The position numbers were made by a program, and so were the translations under genes. From JANOMH01 sp031422295 (GTDB lineage: Bacteria > Pseudomonadota > Alphaproteobacteria > Rhodobacterales > Rhodobacteraceae), in the NCBI GenBank assembly GCA_031422295.1, contig JANOQM010000068.1:1-21378 (forward strand): DNA of 21,378 bases, in the 5' to 3' direction. Of the stretch, positions 14,919 through 21,378 are shown one piece after another (positions within the stretch are counted from its first letter, which is position 1; each line of letters starts with the position of its first letter). The notes under the pieces are model-generated. The model saw nothing but the letters and a program-made list of their open reading frames with translations, ran no database searches and had not been told where the DNA came from.

Positions 14919-15942
14919 GGCACTGATCGTCCTGCTATGGTTCCCCGTCTCTGCGCAGCCGCAGGGGTTCGCAGGGTTGGGGGCAAGCGCCGATGGATTC
15001 ACCAACCCGACCCAGGGCCAACCCCTGACCTTTCCCGCCGACCATGGCAGCCATGATGATTTCCGCATCGAATGGTGGTATCTGACCGCCAATCTGACCG
15101 GGCCGGATGGCACGGCTTACGGGCTGCAATGGACATTGTTTCGGTCCGCCCTTGCGCCGCAAACTAGCGAAGGCTGGTCCAGCCCGCAACTGTGGATGGG
15201 CCACGCCGCCGTGACCACGCCGGATGCACATTACCTGGCCGAACGGCTGGCCCGGGGCGGGGTTGGGCAGGCGGGCGTCGTGGCCGAACCGTTCGGCGCG
15301 TGGATTGATGACTGGCAGTTGACCGGCCCAGATTTCGACCACCTGACCATGACCGCTACGGGCCCGAATTTCGCCTATGACATGGACCTTACTGCCCAAG
15401 GGCCGTTGGTTCTGCATGGCGATGCAGGCTATTCCCTGAAATCCGGCGCAGGGCAGGCCAGCTATTATTATTCGCAACCTTTCTTTGACATCGCGGGCAC
15501 CCTGACCCTGCCCGAAGGCGATATCGCAGTGACCGGCAGCGCCTGGCTGGACCGTGAATGGTCAAGCCAACCCTTGGCCGAAGGGCAGACCGGATGGGAC
15601 TGGTTTTCGCTGTCCTTCGATGACGGGGCGAAACTGATGGGGTTCAGGCTGCGCGGGTTGGCCGACTATACGTCTGCCACCTGGATCAGTGCCGATGGAA
15701 CTGTGACGGCATATGCGGACGGGACGTTTCTGGCCACGCCATTAGAGACCGCCAATGCGGCAGGGCATGACCTGCCTGTGGTGTGGCGGGTCCAATTGCC
15801 GGATAAAAGTCTGGATGTGACAGTGCAAGCGATCAATCCGGGCGCTTGGATGGCAGTATCCGTGCCTTATTGGGAGGGGCCGGTGACAGTGACAGGGTCG
15901 CACGATGGTCGCGGCTATCTGGAGATGACGGGCTATGACTGA
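14908..15942 (+). CDS. Secreted AttH/CrtC-type lipocalin-like protein
   Basis: This 344-residue protein starts with a signal peptide: one Lys, a hydrophobic core ALIVLLWFPV, and probable cleavage after Ala16 (VSA/QP). The mature part has features of the AttH / carotenoid 1,2-hydratase-like (CrtC) family of double lipocalin-like barrels: DFRIEWWYLTANLTG near residue 50, GLQWTLFR, and GSAWLDREWSSQPL with a WDWFS block. Family members include carotenoid hydratases, but no carotenoid genes are near, whereas AttH-like proteins occur beside ABC ATPase and FtsX-type permease genes, as here. It probably handles a lipid or hydrophobic ligand in the periplasm. I chose ATG 14908, 11 nt inside the permease gene; the frame is open upstream but only this start gives the signal sequence. 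Confidence 0.87.
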   Translation: MNVKALIVLLWFPVSAQPQGFAGLGASADGFTNPTQGQPLTFPADHGSHDDFRIEWWYLTANLTGPDGTAYGLQWTLFRSALAPQTSEGWSSPQLWMGHAAVTTPDAHYLAERLARGGVGQAGVVAEPFGAWIDDWQLTGPDFDHLTMTATGPNFAYDMDLTAQGPLVLHGDAGYSLKSGAGQASYYYSQPFFDIAGTLTLPEGDIAVTGSAWLDREWSSQPLAEGQTGWDWFSLSFDDGAKLMGFRLRGLADYTSATWISADGTVTAYADGTFLATPLETANAAGHDLPVVWRVQLPDKSLDVTVQAINPGAWMAVSVPYWEGPVTVTGSHDGRGYLEMTGYD

Positions 15943-16492
15943 CTGGTATGAAACGCTGCCGGGTCTACAGACCCGCCTTTGGCAGAACCTGAGCCGGGGC
16001 TTGGCCGACCGCCTGCATCCGGCGCGCCACCCCACCCTGGCCACAATCAGCCCGGACGGCTGGCCCGAGGCGCGGACCGTGGTGTTGCGCGGGGCGGACC
16101 AAGCCGCTGGCACTCTGACGGCGCATACCGATCTGCATTCAGCCAAAATTGACAGCCTGCGGACCACCCCCCGCGCCGCCCTGCATGTCTGGATCCAGAA
16201 AGACCGGCTGCAACTGCGGCTGACCTGCACCGTTGCCCTGCGCCACGGCCCTGAGGTTGCAGTTGAATGGGCACGAGTCCCCGACCTGTCGCGCCAAAGC
16301 TACGGGATCACGCCCGCCCCCGGCACCCCGATCAATGGCGCGCTGGACTATGTCAAAGCGCCGAATGTTATGACCTTCACGGTGCTAGATTTCACGGTGG
16401 TCCACATCGACGCGGTCCATCTGGGGCAGGTGCACCGACGGGCGCGGTTCCAGCGGGACGATGATTGGCAAGGGCAGTGGCTTGTGCCCTGA
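15935..16492 (+). CDS. PNPOx-family FMN-binding split-barrel protein
   Basis: This 185-residue cytosolic protein is of the pyridoxamine 5'-phosphate oxidase-like flavin-binding family. The first strands read TLATISPDGWPEARTVVLRG (34-53), followed by AHTDLHSAKIDSL and AALHVWIQKDRLQLRL, matching FMN phosphate-binding positions of the fold. The C-terminal block typical of true PdxH is absent (the protein ends QWLVP), so vitamin B6 synthesis is doubtful; a general flavin reductase or oxidase role is more likely. It overlaps the lipocalin-like gene by 8 nt and lies 24 nt before the selD fusion, so it belongs to the same transcription unit. Its substrate is unknown. Confidence 0.85.
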   Translation: MTDWYETLPGLQTRLWQNLSRGLADRLHPARHPTLATISPDGWPEARTVVLRGADQAAGTLTAHTDLHSAKIDSLRTTPRAALHVWIQKDRLQLRLTCTVALRHGPEVAVEWARVPDLSRQSYGITPAPGTPINGALDYVKAPNVMTFTVLDFTVVHIDAVHLGQVHRRARFQRDDDWQGQWLVP

Positions 16493-16513
16493 CCGCCAGT
16501 CGCTAAAAGGCGG
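16493..16513 (+). promoter_or_regulatory. Small hairpin over the selD ribosome binding site
   Basis: CCGCC (16493-16497), directly after the PNPOx-family stop codon, can pair with GGCGG (16509-16513), which includes part of the AAGG binding site (16507-16510) of the selD fusion. Ribosomes finishing the upstream gene would open it, a plausible translational coupling device. The stem is only 5 bp, so this is tentative. Confidence 0.3.
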
Positions 16514-16516
16514 CGG

Positions 16517-18631
16517 ATGAACCACTTTCCCCTGACCCAGGACCTTGTGCTGATCGGTGGCGGGCACAGCCATGCGCTGGTGCTAAAGCACTGGGGGATG
16601 CAGGCCCTGCCGGGGGTGCGGGTGACGCTGATCAATCCGGGGGCAACTGCGGCCTATTCGGGCATGTTGCCGGGGTTCGTAGCGGGGCATTACAGCCGGG
16701 ATGATCTGGATATTGATCTGTATGATCTGTGCCGGTTCGCCGGGGCACGGATGATTGACGGGGCAGCGACGGGGATTGACCTGCAGGCCAGAACCGTCAG
16801 CGTGCCGGGGCGGCCGCCGGTCGCCTATGATGTGTGCAGCCTTGATGTCGGGATCACATCGGCGATGCCCGATCTGACAGGATTTGCAGATTTTGGTATC
16901 CCGGCCAAACCGCTCGGCGGCTTTGCGACACGCTGGAACCAGGCCCGGAGCACGGCCCAACATCTGGTTGTCATCGGTGGCGGTGTGGCTGGGGCGGAAC
17001 TGGCTATGGCCATGGCCCATGCGCTGACGGACAAGCAACCGACGATCCACCTGGTTGACCGGGACAAGGTGCTTGCAGCCTTGGGGCCAAAGGCGCGGGC
17101 ATGGGGGCTGGCGGCCTTGGATGGGCTGGGTGTGAAGCTGATCGAAGGGGCAGTCGTGACTGCGGTTTCAGCAACCCATGTGACCCTGGCCGATGGGCGG
17201 CAGATCAGGTCAGATTTTACCACCGGGGCCGCCGGGGCGCAGCCGCACGGCTGGCTGGCGGGCACAGGGCTGGTCCTGCAGGACGGGTTCATTGCAGTGG
17301 ACCAGCATCTGCGCAGCTCTGACCCCGCGCTATTCGCCACAGGCGATTGCGCCCATATGACTGCCGATCCCCGGCCCAAGGCTGGTGTTTATGCAGTGCG
17401 TCAGGCACCTGTATTGTTTGATAATCTGCGGGCAGCATTATCAGGCGGGGCTGTGCGGGCCTACCGGCCCCAGCGCGATTACCTCAAACTTATGTCGCTG
17501 GGTGGCAGACAGGCGCTTGCCGAAAAATGGGGAATTGCAGGGGGCGGGGCGGGGCTATGGCGGCTGAAAGACCGGATCGACCGCGCCTTTATGAATAAAT
17601 TCACGGCCCTTCCGCAAATGGCTGGGCCGGAACTACCCGGAACCGTGGCCTTGGGCCTGCGCGAAGCGATGGGCGATGCACCGCTTTGCGGCGGTTGCGG
17701 GGCCAAGGTCGGGCGCAGCGCTTTGCGGGCGGTTCTGGGTCAGATGCCGGGCGATGATGCGGCTGTGTTGCAGATCGGGCCAGTGCGGCAGGTCATCAGC
17801 ACCGACCATTTGCGGGCGGTCACCGCTGACCCCGCACTGATGGCACGGATCGCAGCCGTGCACGCCTTGGGCGATATCTGGGCAATGGGGGCTGTGCCGC
17901 AGGCGGCCACGGCGACGATCATCCTGCCGCGAATGTCCGCGACATTGCAGCAGCGGACCCTCGGCGAAATCATGGCTGTGGCGGCCGAGGTGATGACTGC
18001 CGCCGGGGCCTCTATCGTCGGTGGGCATACATCGTTGGGTGATGAGCTGACCTTGGGGTTTACAGTCACTGGTCTGTGCGACCGCGACCCGATCAGGCTG
18101 GCGGGGGCGCGGGCCGGTGATGCGATCATCCTGACCAAACCGCTTGGCTCCGGGGTTCTTCTGGCCGGTGCGATGCGGGGGCGGACCAAAGGGGCCGATC
18201 TGGCCGCCTGTTATGTGGCGATGGTCCAGCCGCAAGGGGCGGCGGCCATGATCCTGCAATACGCCCATGCGATGACCGATGTGACAGGCTTTGGGCTGGC
18301 CGGACATCTGCTGAACATCTGCGAAGCGTCGGGCGTTGGGGCCACTATTGACCTTGCTGCTGTCCCATTGATGCAAGGGGCCGAAAACCTGGCCAGCCGT
18401 GGGATCAGGTCGAGCATTTGGGCCGATAACAAGGCCAGCGCTGCGATCACATGGCCCACCAGCCCGCTTGCCGATCTGTTATTCGATCCGCAAACGGCAG
18501 GGGGCTTATTGGCTGCCATTGACCCGGCGCAGGCGCAGGCCGTGTTGGCCGCACTCCGATCGGCGGGTTATCCGGCTGCGATCATCGGGACATTCCACAG
18601 CGGCCCGGCCATGATCAGCGCGGCCAACTGA
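16517..18631 (+). CDS. selD: Fusion: FAD/NAD(P) oxidoreductase + selenide, water dikinase
   Basis: This 704-residue two-domain protein has residues 1 to about 365 as an NDH-2-like pyridine nucleotide-disulfide oxidoreductase: FAD motif VLIGGGHSHA (11-20), second dinucleotide motif VVIGGGVAGAE (151-161), and FATGDCAH (273-280). Residues about 377-704 are selenophosphate synthetase, which makes selenophosphate from selenide and ATP: catalytic C394 and K397 in CGGCGAK, GDDAAV (412-417), STDH (428-431), GGHTSLGDE (502-510), TKPLG, MTDVTGFG and DPQTAGG. The active-site position is Cys, not selenocysteine; no in-frame TGA occurs. The N-terminal domain may supply reduced selenium or protect the site. 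This fusion is known in several bacterial groups. The convergent mnmH uses its product. Confidence 0.95.
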   Translation: MNHFPLTQDLVLIGGGHSHALVLKHWGMQALPGVRVTLINPGATAAYSGMLPGFVAGHYSRDDLDIDLYDLCRFAGARMIDGAATGIDLQARTVSVPGRPPVAYDVCSLDVGITSAMPDLTGFADFGIPAKPLGGFATRWNQARSTAQHLVVIGGGVAGAELAMAMAHALTDKQPTIHLVDRDKVLAALGPKARAWGLAALDGLGVKLIEGAVVTAVSATHVTLADGRQIRSDFTTGAAGAQPHGWLAGTGLVLQDGFIAVDQHLRSSDPALFATGDCAHMTADPRPKAGVYAVRQAPVLFDNLRAALSGGAVRAYRPQRDYLKLMSLGGRQALAEKWGIAGGGAGLWRLKDRIDRAFMNKFTALPQMAGPELPGTVALGLREAMGDAPLCGGCGAKVGRSALRAVLGQMPGDDAAVLQIGPVRQVISTDHLRAVTADPALMARIAAVHALGDIWAMGAVPQAATATIILPRMSATLQQRTLGEIMAVAAEVMTAAGASIVGGHTSLGDELTLGFTVTGLCDRDPIRLAGARAGDAIILTKPLGSGVLLAGAMRGRTKGADLAACYVAMVQPQGAAAMILQYAHAMTDVTGFGLAGHLLNICEASGVGATIDLAAVPLMQGAENLASRGIRSSIWADNKASAAITWPTSPLADLLFDPQTAGGLLAAIDPAQAQAVLAALRSAGYPAAIIGTFHSGPAMISAAN

Positions 18632-19653
18632 TCCGCCGCCGCCTCACGGCCAGCATCGTCCAGCCGTTCCACCTTGACCACCCCAGCCTGCACCCGGTCC
18701 GTCTGGCGGCGGGATTTGGCATAGGCCAGATCGTAATGATCGGCCATCAGGGCCATGGTCAGGCCATGAAAATCGCCTGCATCAATCAGCGCCAGCCAAC
18801 CATCCACCATCGGCCCCGGCCGGTGCTGGCGCAGCGGCATCAGGCGCTGTTTAAGCATATCAGGCGCGGCAATCATATCGGCATAAGCTGTCAGCAACCA
18901 GTCGGCGCGGGCGGTCAGCGGTGCGTCAATGACCATACGGGGGGCGGCGCACATGGCCTGCCACAGCATCGGCGGCAGACTGCGTTCGCCGATTTTGCTG
19001 CTTTCCGCCTCGACCACCACAGGGCGGGCGGGGTCAAGGGCGGTCAAAGCAGCGGCAAGGCCACTTTCAAACGCCTTTTGACTAGGTTGACCGCCGGGCA
19101 TACCCCCTAACAAGGATCCGCGATGCCGGGCTAACCCCTCCAGATCAATGACCTGCACGCCGCGCCCGGCCAACCGGACCAGAATGTCGGTCTTGGCGGT
19201 GCCGGTATAGCCATCGAGCAGGATCAGCCGATGCGGCAGTTGCGTCTGATACAGCACTTCATTGACCAGTCGCCGATAGGTGCGATAGCCGCCCTGAATG
19301 GTTTCAGCCCGCCAGCCGATCTGTTGCAGGATCGTGGCGAAGGACCCAGACCTTTGGCCGCCGCGCCAGCAATAAATGAGCGGCCGCCACGCGCCGTCAT
19401 GCTGCGCCAATGGCCCCTCGACATGAGCGGCAACATTGCGGGCCACCATGGCGGCCCCAATCTTGCGGGCGTCAAAGGCGCTGATTTGTTTATAGATTGT
19501 GCCGACCTCGGCCCGCTGTTCATTCGACAACGCGGGCAGGTTGATCGCGCCGGGAATGTGATCCTCGGCATATTCGGCGGGGGACCGGACGTCGATCAGC
19601 GCGTCGAAGCCGTGGGCGATGAGGCTGGGGAGGGCGGGGAATGTCAGGGGCAT
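18568..19653 (-). CDS. mnmH: tRNA 2-selenouridine synthase
   Basis: This 361-residue enzyme (also SelU/YbbB) replaces sulfur by selenium in the 2-thiouridine at the wobble position of tRNAs for Lys, Glu and Gln, using selenophosphate. The N-terminal rhodanese domain starts VRSPAEYAEDHIPGAINLP and carries the active cysteine C95 in CWRGGQRSG. The C-terminal P-loop domain has GYTGTAKT at 148-155, where Ala stands in place of the last Walker A glycine. FHGLTMALMADHYDLAY near the C-terminus is family-typical. The last 20 codons lie antisense to the end of selD, a 64-nt convergent overlap. No selA or selB is in the window, so tRNA modification is the only selenium use visible here. Confidence 0.95.
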   Translation of the reverse strand: MPLTFPALPSLIAHGFDALIDVRSPAEYAEDHIPGAINLPALSNEQRAEVGTIYKQISAFDARKIGAAMVARNVAAHVEGPLAQHDGAWRPLIYCWRGGQRSGSFATILQQIGWRAETIQGGYRTYRRLVNEVLYQTQLPHRLILLDGYTGTAKTDILVRLAGRGVQVIDLEGLARHRGSLLGGMPGGQPSQKAFESGLAAALTALDPARPVVVEAESSKIGERSLPPMLWQAMCAAPRMVIDAPLTARADWLLTAYADMIAAPDMLKQRLMPLRQHRPGPMVDGWLALIDAGDFHGLTMALMADHYDLAYAKSRRQTDRVQAGVVKVERLDDAGREAAADQLAALIMAGPLWNVPMIAAG

Positions 19654-19675
19654 GTTTAACGATGTAGCGCGGATT

Positions 19676-19725
19676 TCGTAGGATGGGCAATATGCCCATC
19701 CCCGGTGTTGGACATATTGCCCATC
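19676..19725. repeat. Overlapping inverted repeats downstream of serA
   Basis: After CGTAG (19677-19681), GATGGGCA (19682-19689) pairs perfectly with TGCCCATC (19693-19700) around a 3-nt loop. The longer arm GATGGGCAATATG (19682-19694) is also a perfect 13-nt complement of CATATTGCCCATC (19713-19725), giving two mutually exclusive hairpins. The last arm abuts the serA stop codon at 19726-19728, so on the minus strand this is the serA 3' end and may act as a terminator or RNA-stabilising hairpin before mnmH. It resembles short dispersed repeats common between Rhodobacteraceae genes. No clear T-run follows. Confidence 0.75.
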
Positions 19726-21321
19726 TCACCCCATATCAAATGCCAGCGCCTTGACCTGATTGAACTTTCCGGTCACCCGCAGCTTGTCCAGCACCGCCTC
19801 GGGCACGCGTTCGTCGACATACAGAATGGCAATCGCCTCGCCACCCCGTGCCGACCGGCCCAGGGTAAAGTTGGCGATGTTCACGCCATTGTCGCCCATG
19901 GTCTGGCCCAGCGCGCCAATGATCCCCGGCACGTCGCCGTTGGTCGTATAGACCATGTTGGCGCCAATCTCGGCATCGACATTGATGCCTTTGATCTGGA
20001 TAAATCGGGGCTTGTTGTCGGAAAACACGGTACCTGCGACCGAACGTTCCCGGTCGGCGGTGACGACCGTGACCTTGATGTAGCCCTCAAACATGCCCGA
20101 CTGGTCCTGCCGCGTGGTCGACTGGTGAATGCCGCGTTCCTTGGCGATCACCGGGGCGCTGACCATGTTCACATCCGGATTGGCCTTGCGCATGATGCCT
20201 GCGATGACCGAACAGTTCAGCGCAGCCAGGTTCATGCCCGCGACCACCCCGTCATACAGCACGTTGATCGCGGTAATCGGCTCGTCAGTCATCTGGCCCA
20301 CGAAATTGCCCAGATGGCCCGCGAGTTTGATCCATGGCCCCATCACCTTGGCTTCCTCTGCGGTCACAGACGGCATGTTAAGCGCGTTCGACACGGCCCC
20401 GGTCAGCAGGTAATCCGACATTTGTTCCGCCACCTGCAGCGCCACATTCTCCTGCGCTTCGGTGGTGGCGGCCCCCAGATGCGGGGTGACAACGACATTG
20501 GGCAGGTTGAACAAGGGGGAATTGGTGGCGGGTTCTTCGGCGAACACGTCAAACGCAGCCCCGGCGACATGGCCTGAAATGATCGCCGCAGCCAGCGCTA
20601 CTTCGTCCACCAGCCCGCCACGGGCGCAATTGATGATCCGTACGCCCGGTTTCAGGGTGGCAATCGCCTCGGCGGATAGGATGTTGCGCGTGGCGTCGGT
20701 CAGCGGCACATGCAAAGTGATAAAATCGGCGCGGGAGAACAGCGCGTCCAGTTCGACCTTTTCGACACCCAGATGATCGGCCCGGTCATGCGACAGGAAG
20801 GGGTCATATGCGATGACCTTCATCCGCAGCCCTTTGGCGCGGTCACAGACGATAGAGCCAATATTGCCCGCCCCAATCACGCCAAGCGTTTTGCCGGTTA
20901 ACTCGACCCCCATAAACCGGGACTTTTCCCATTTACCGGCATGGGTGGATGCATTCGCCTCGGGGATTTGCCTTGCGACGGCCAGCATCATCGAAATCGC
21001 ATGTTCTGCGGTGGTGATCGAATTGCCGAACGGGGTGTTCATCACGATGATCCCCTTTTTGGATGCTGCGGGAATGTCCACATTATCGACGCCGATCCCG
21101 GCGCGGCCGATGACTTTCAGGTTGGTTGCGTTGGCAATCAGCTTTTCGGTGGCCTTGGTCGCAGATCTGATCGCCAGCCCGTCATAATTGCCAATGATGG
21201 CGGCGAGCGCGTCTTTGTCCTTGCCCAGTTTGGGCTGGAAATCGACGTCGATCCCCCGGTCGCGAAAGATTTGTACGGCGGCGTCAGAGAGTTCGTCGGA
21301 GATGAGGACTTTGGGGGCCAT
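19726..21321 (-). CDS. serA: D-3-phosphoglycerate dehydrogenase
   Basis: This 531-residue long-type SerA catalyses the first step of serine synthesis, 3-phosphoglycerate to 3-phosphohydroxypyruvate with NAD. The Rossmann motif GAGNIG is at 150-155 and the catalytic set is R234 (NCARGG), E263 (AEEP) and H281 (PHLGAATTEAQ). After about residue 320 come the ASB intervening domain and a C-terminal ACT domain (GDVPGIIGALGQTMGDNGVNIANF), the usual site of serine control. I chose ATG 21321, with AAAGGTG 6-7 nt upstream; the in-frame GTG at 21330 lies within that binding site. It is a monocistronic-looking gene flanked by inverted repeats on both sides. The commonly linked serC would lie off the right edge. 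Confidence 0.96.
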   Translation of the reverse strand: MAPKVLISDELSDAAVQIFRDRGIDVDFQPKLGKDKDALAAIIGNYDGLAIRSATKATEKLIANATNLKVIGRAGIGVDNVDIPAASKKGIIVMNTPFGNSITTAEHAISMMLAVARQIPEANASTHAGKWEKSRFMGVELTGKTLGVIGAGNIGSIVCDRAKGLRMKVIAYDPFLSHDRADHLGVEKVELDALFSRADFITLHVPLTDATRNILSAEAIATLKPGVRIINCARGGLVDEVALAAAIISGHVAGAAFDVFAEEPATNSPLFNLPNVVVTPHLGAATTEAQENVALQVAEQMSDYLLTGAVSNALNMPSVTAEEAKVMGPWIKLAGHLGNFVGQMTDEPITAINVLYDGVVAGMNLAALNCSVIAGIMRKANPDVNMVSAPVIAKERGIHQSTTRQDQSGMFEGYIKVTVVTADRERSVAGTVFSDNKPRFIQIKGINVDAEIGANMVYTTNGDVPGIIGALGQTMGDNGVNIANFTLGRSARGGEAIAILYVDERVPEAVLDKLRVTGKFNQVKALAFDMG

Positions 21322-21349
21322 GGAATGCACCTTTGAATTGGGGGAGGGA

Positions 21350-21373
21350 GTCGGGGTGAACCCCGACCTACGG
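21350..21373. repeat. Inverted repeat upstream of serA
   Basis: GTCGGGGT (21350-21357) and ACCCCGAC (21360-21367) form a perfect 8-bp stem with a 2-nt spacer, followed by CTACG (21368-21372). Read on the minus strand it is CGTAG-GTCGGGGT..., the same design as the repeat at 19677-19700 (CGTAG-GATGGGCA...). It ends about 28 nt before the serA ATG, in the probable leader or at the 3' end of an upstream gene, where it could be a terminator, attenuator or simple dispersed repeat. Confidence 0.65.
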
Positions 21374-21378
21374 TGGTC

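Noticed and set aside
17600..17800. Selenocysteine codon in the SelD active site
   Set aside because: The active-site position is encoded as cysteine in an uninterrupted frame; there is no in-frame TGA.
19705..20577. 290-codon plus-strand frame antisense to serA
   Set aside because: Long antisense frames are common opposite high-GC genes; the histidine- and arginine-rich translation is typical of a shadow, while serA has all its motifs on the other strand.
1..21378. CRISPR arrays, tRNA or rRNA genes, phage genes, defence systems
   Set aside because: No regularly spaced repeats, no cloverleaf or rRNA sequence that I could recognise, and no phage structural or defence proteins among the coding frames.

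Overview
The window looks like a chromosomal segment from an alphaproteobacterium, most probably a Rhodobacteraceae (roseobacter-group) member. The reasons are: high GC with G/C-rich third codon positions; family-level similarity of SerA, the Tdh variant and the oxidoreductase-SelD fusion to what I recall from that group; and short dispersed inverted repeats of the CGTAGG...GGG/CCC...style that I associate with these genomes. This assignment is inference from sequence character, not a database match.

Layout. 1-1148: insertion-sequence debris. The 5' end of an IS3-type element (minus strand) abuts a degenerate IS66 tnpC that carries an in-frame stop, a short repeat-built insertion and a large frameshifting deletion. 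1349-6527: a divergent gluconate/L-idonate catabolic cluster. On the minus strand idnO-like SDR, gntK and gntR overlap by 4 nt at each junction. On the plus strand a 2-hydroxyacid dehydrogenase, idnD and a gluconolactonase are tightly packed. A perfect 14-bp palindrome between the two arms is the probable GntR operator. The chemistry funnels L-idonate, 5-ketogluconate, probably 2-ketogluconate, and gluconolactone to D-gluconate and then 6-phosphogluconate. No uptake transporter for these acids is in the window.

6524-11492: a minus-strand thiolase meets the gluconolactonase tail to tail with a 4-nt overlap. Divergent from it is a threonine-degradation operon: kbl, a small DUF3658-like gene overlapping both neighbours, and tdh, which lacks all four structural-zinc cysteines; an MFS transporter follows. 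11493-11874 is a mostly non-coding stretch with one weak small-ORF candidate.

11875-18631: five plus-strand genes in a probable operon: LolD/MacB-type ABC ATPase, a large two-module FtsX-type permease, a secreted AttH/CrtC-type lipocalin-like protein, an FMN-binding PNPOx-family protein, and a fusion of an FAD/NAD(P) oxidoreductase with selenophosphate synthetase (SelD). 18568-19653: mnmH (tRNA 2-selenouridine synthase), which uses the SelD product, lies convergent with selD and overlaps it by 64 nt. 19726-21321: serA on the minus strand, bracketed by two inverted-repeat elements of similar design.

Most of the window is ordinary metabolism. The points I consider most worth following are the zinc-site-less Tdh with its embedded DUF3658-like partner gene, the ABC-lipocalin-PNPOx module linked to the SelD fusion, and the 64-nt antisense overlap of two functionally paired selenium genes.
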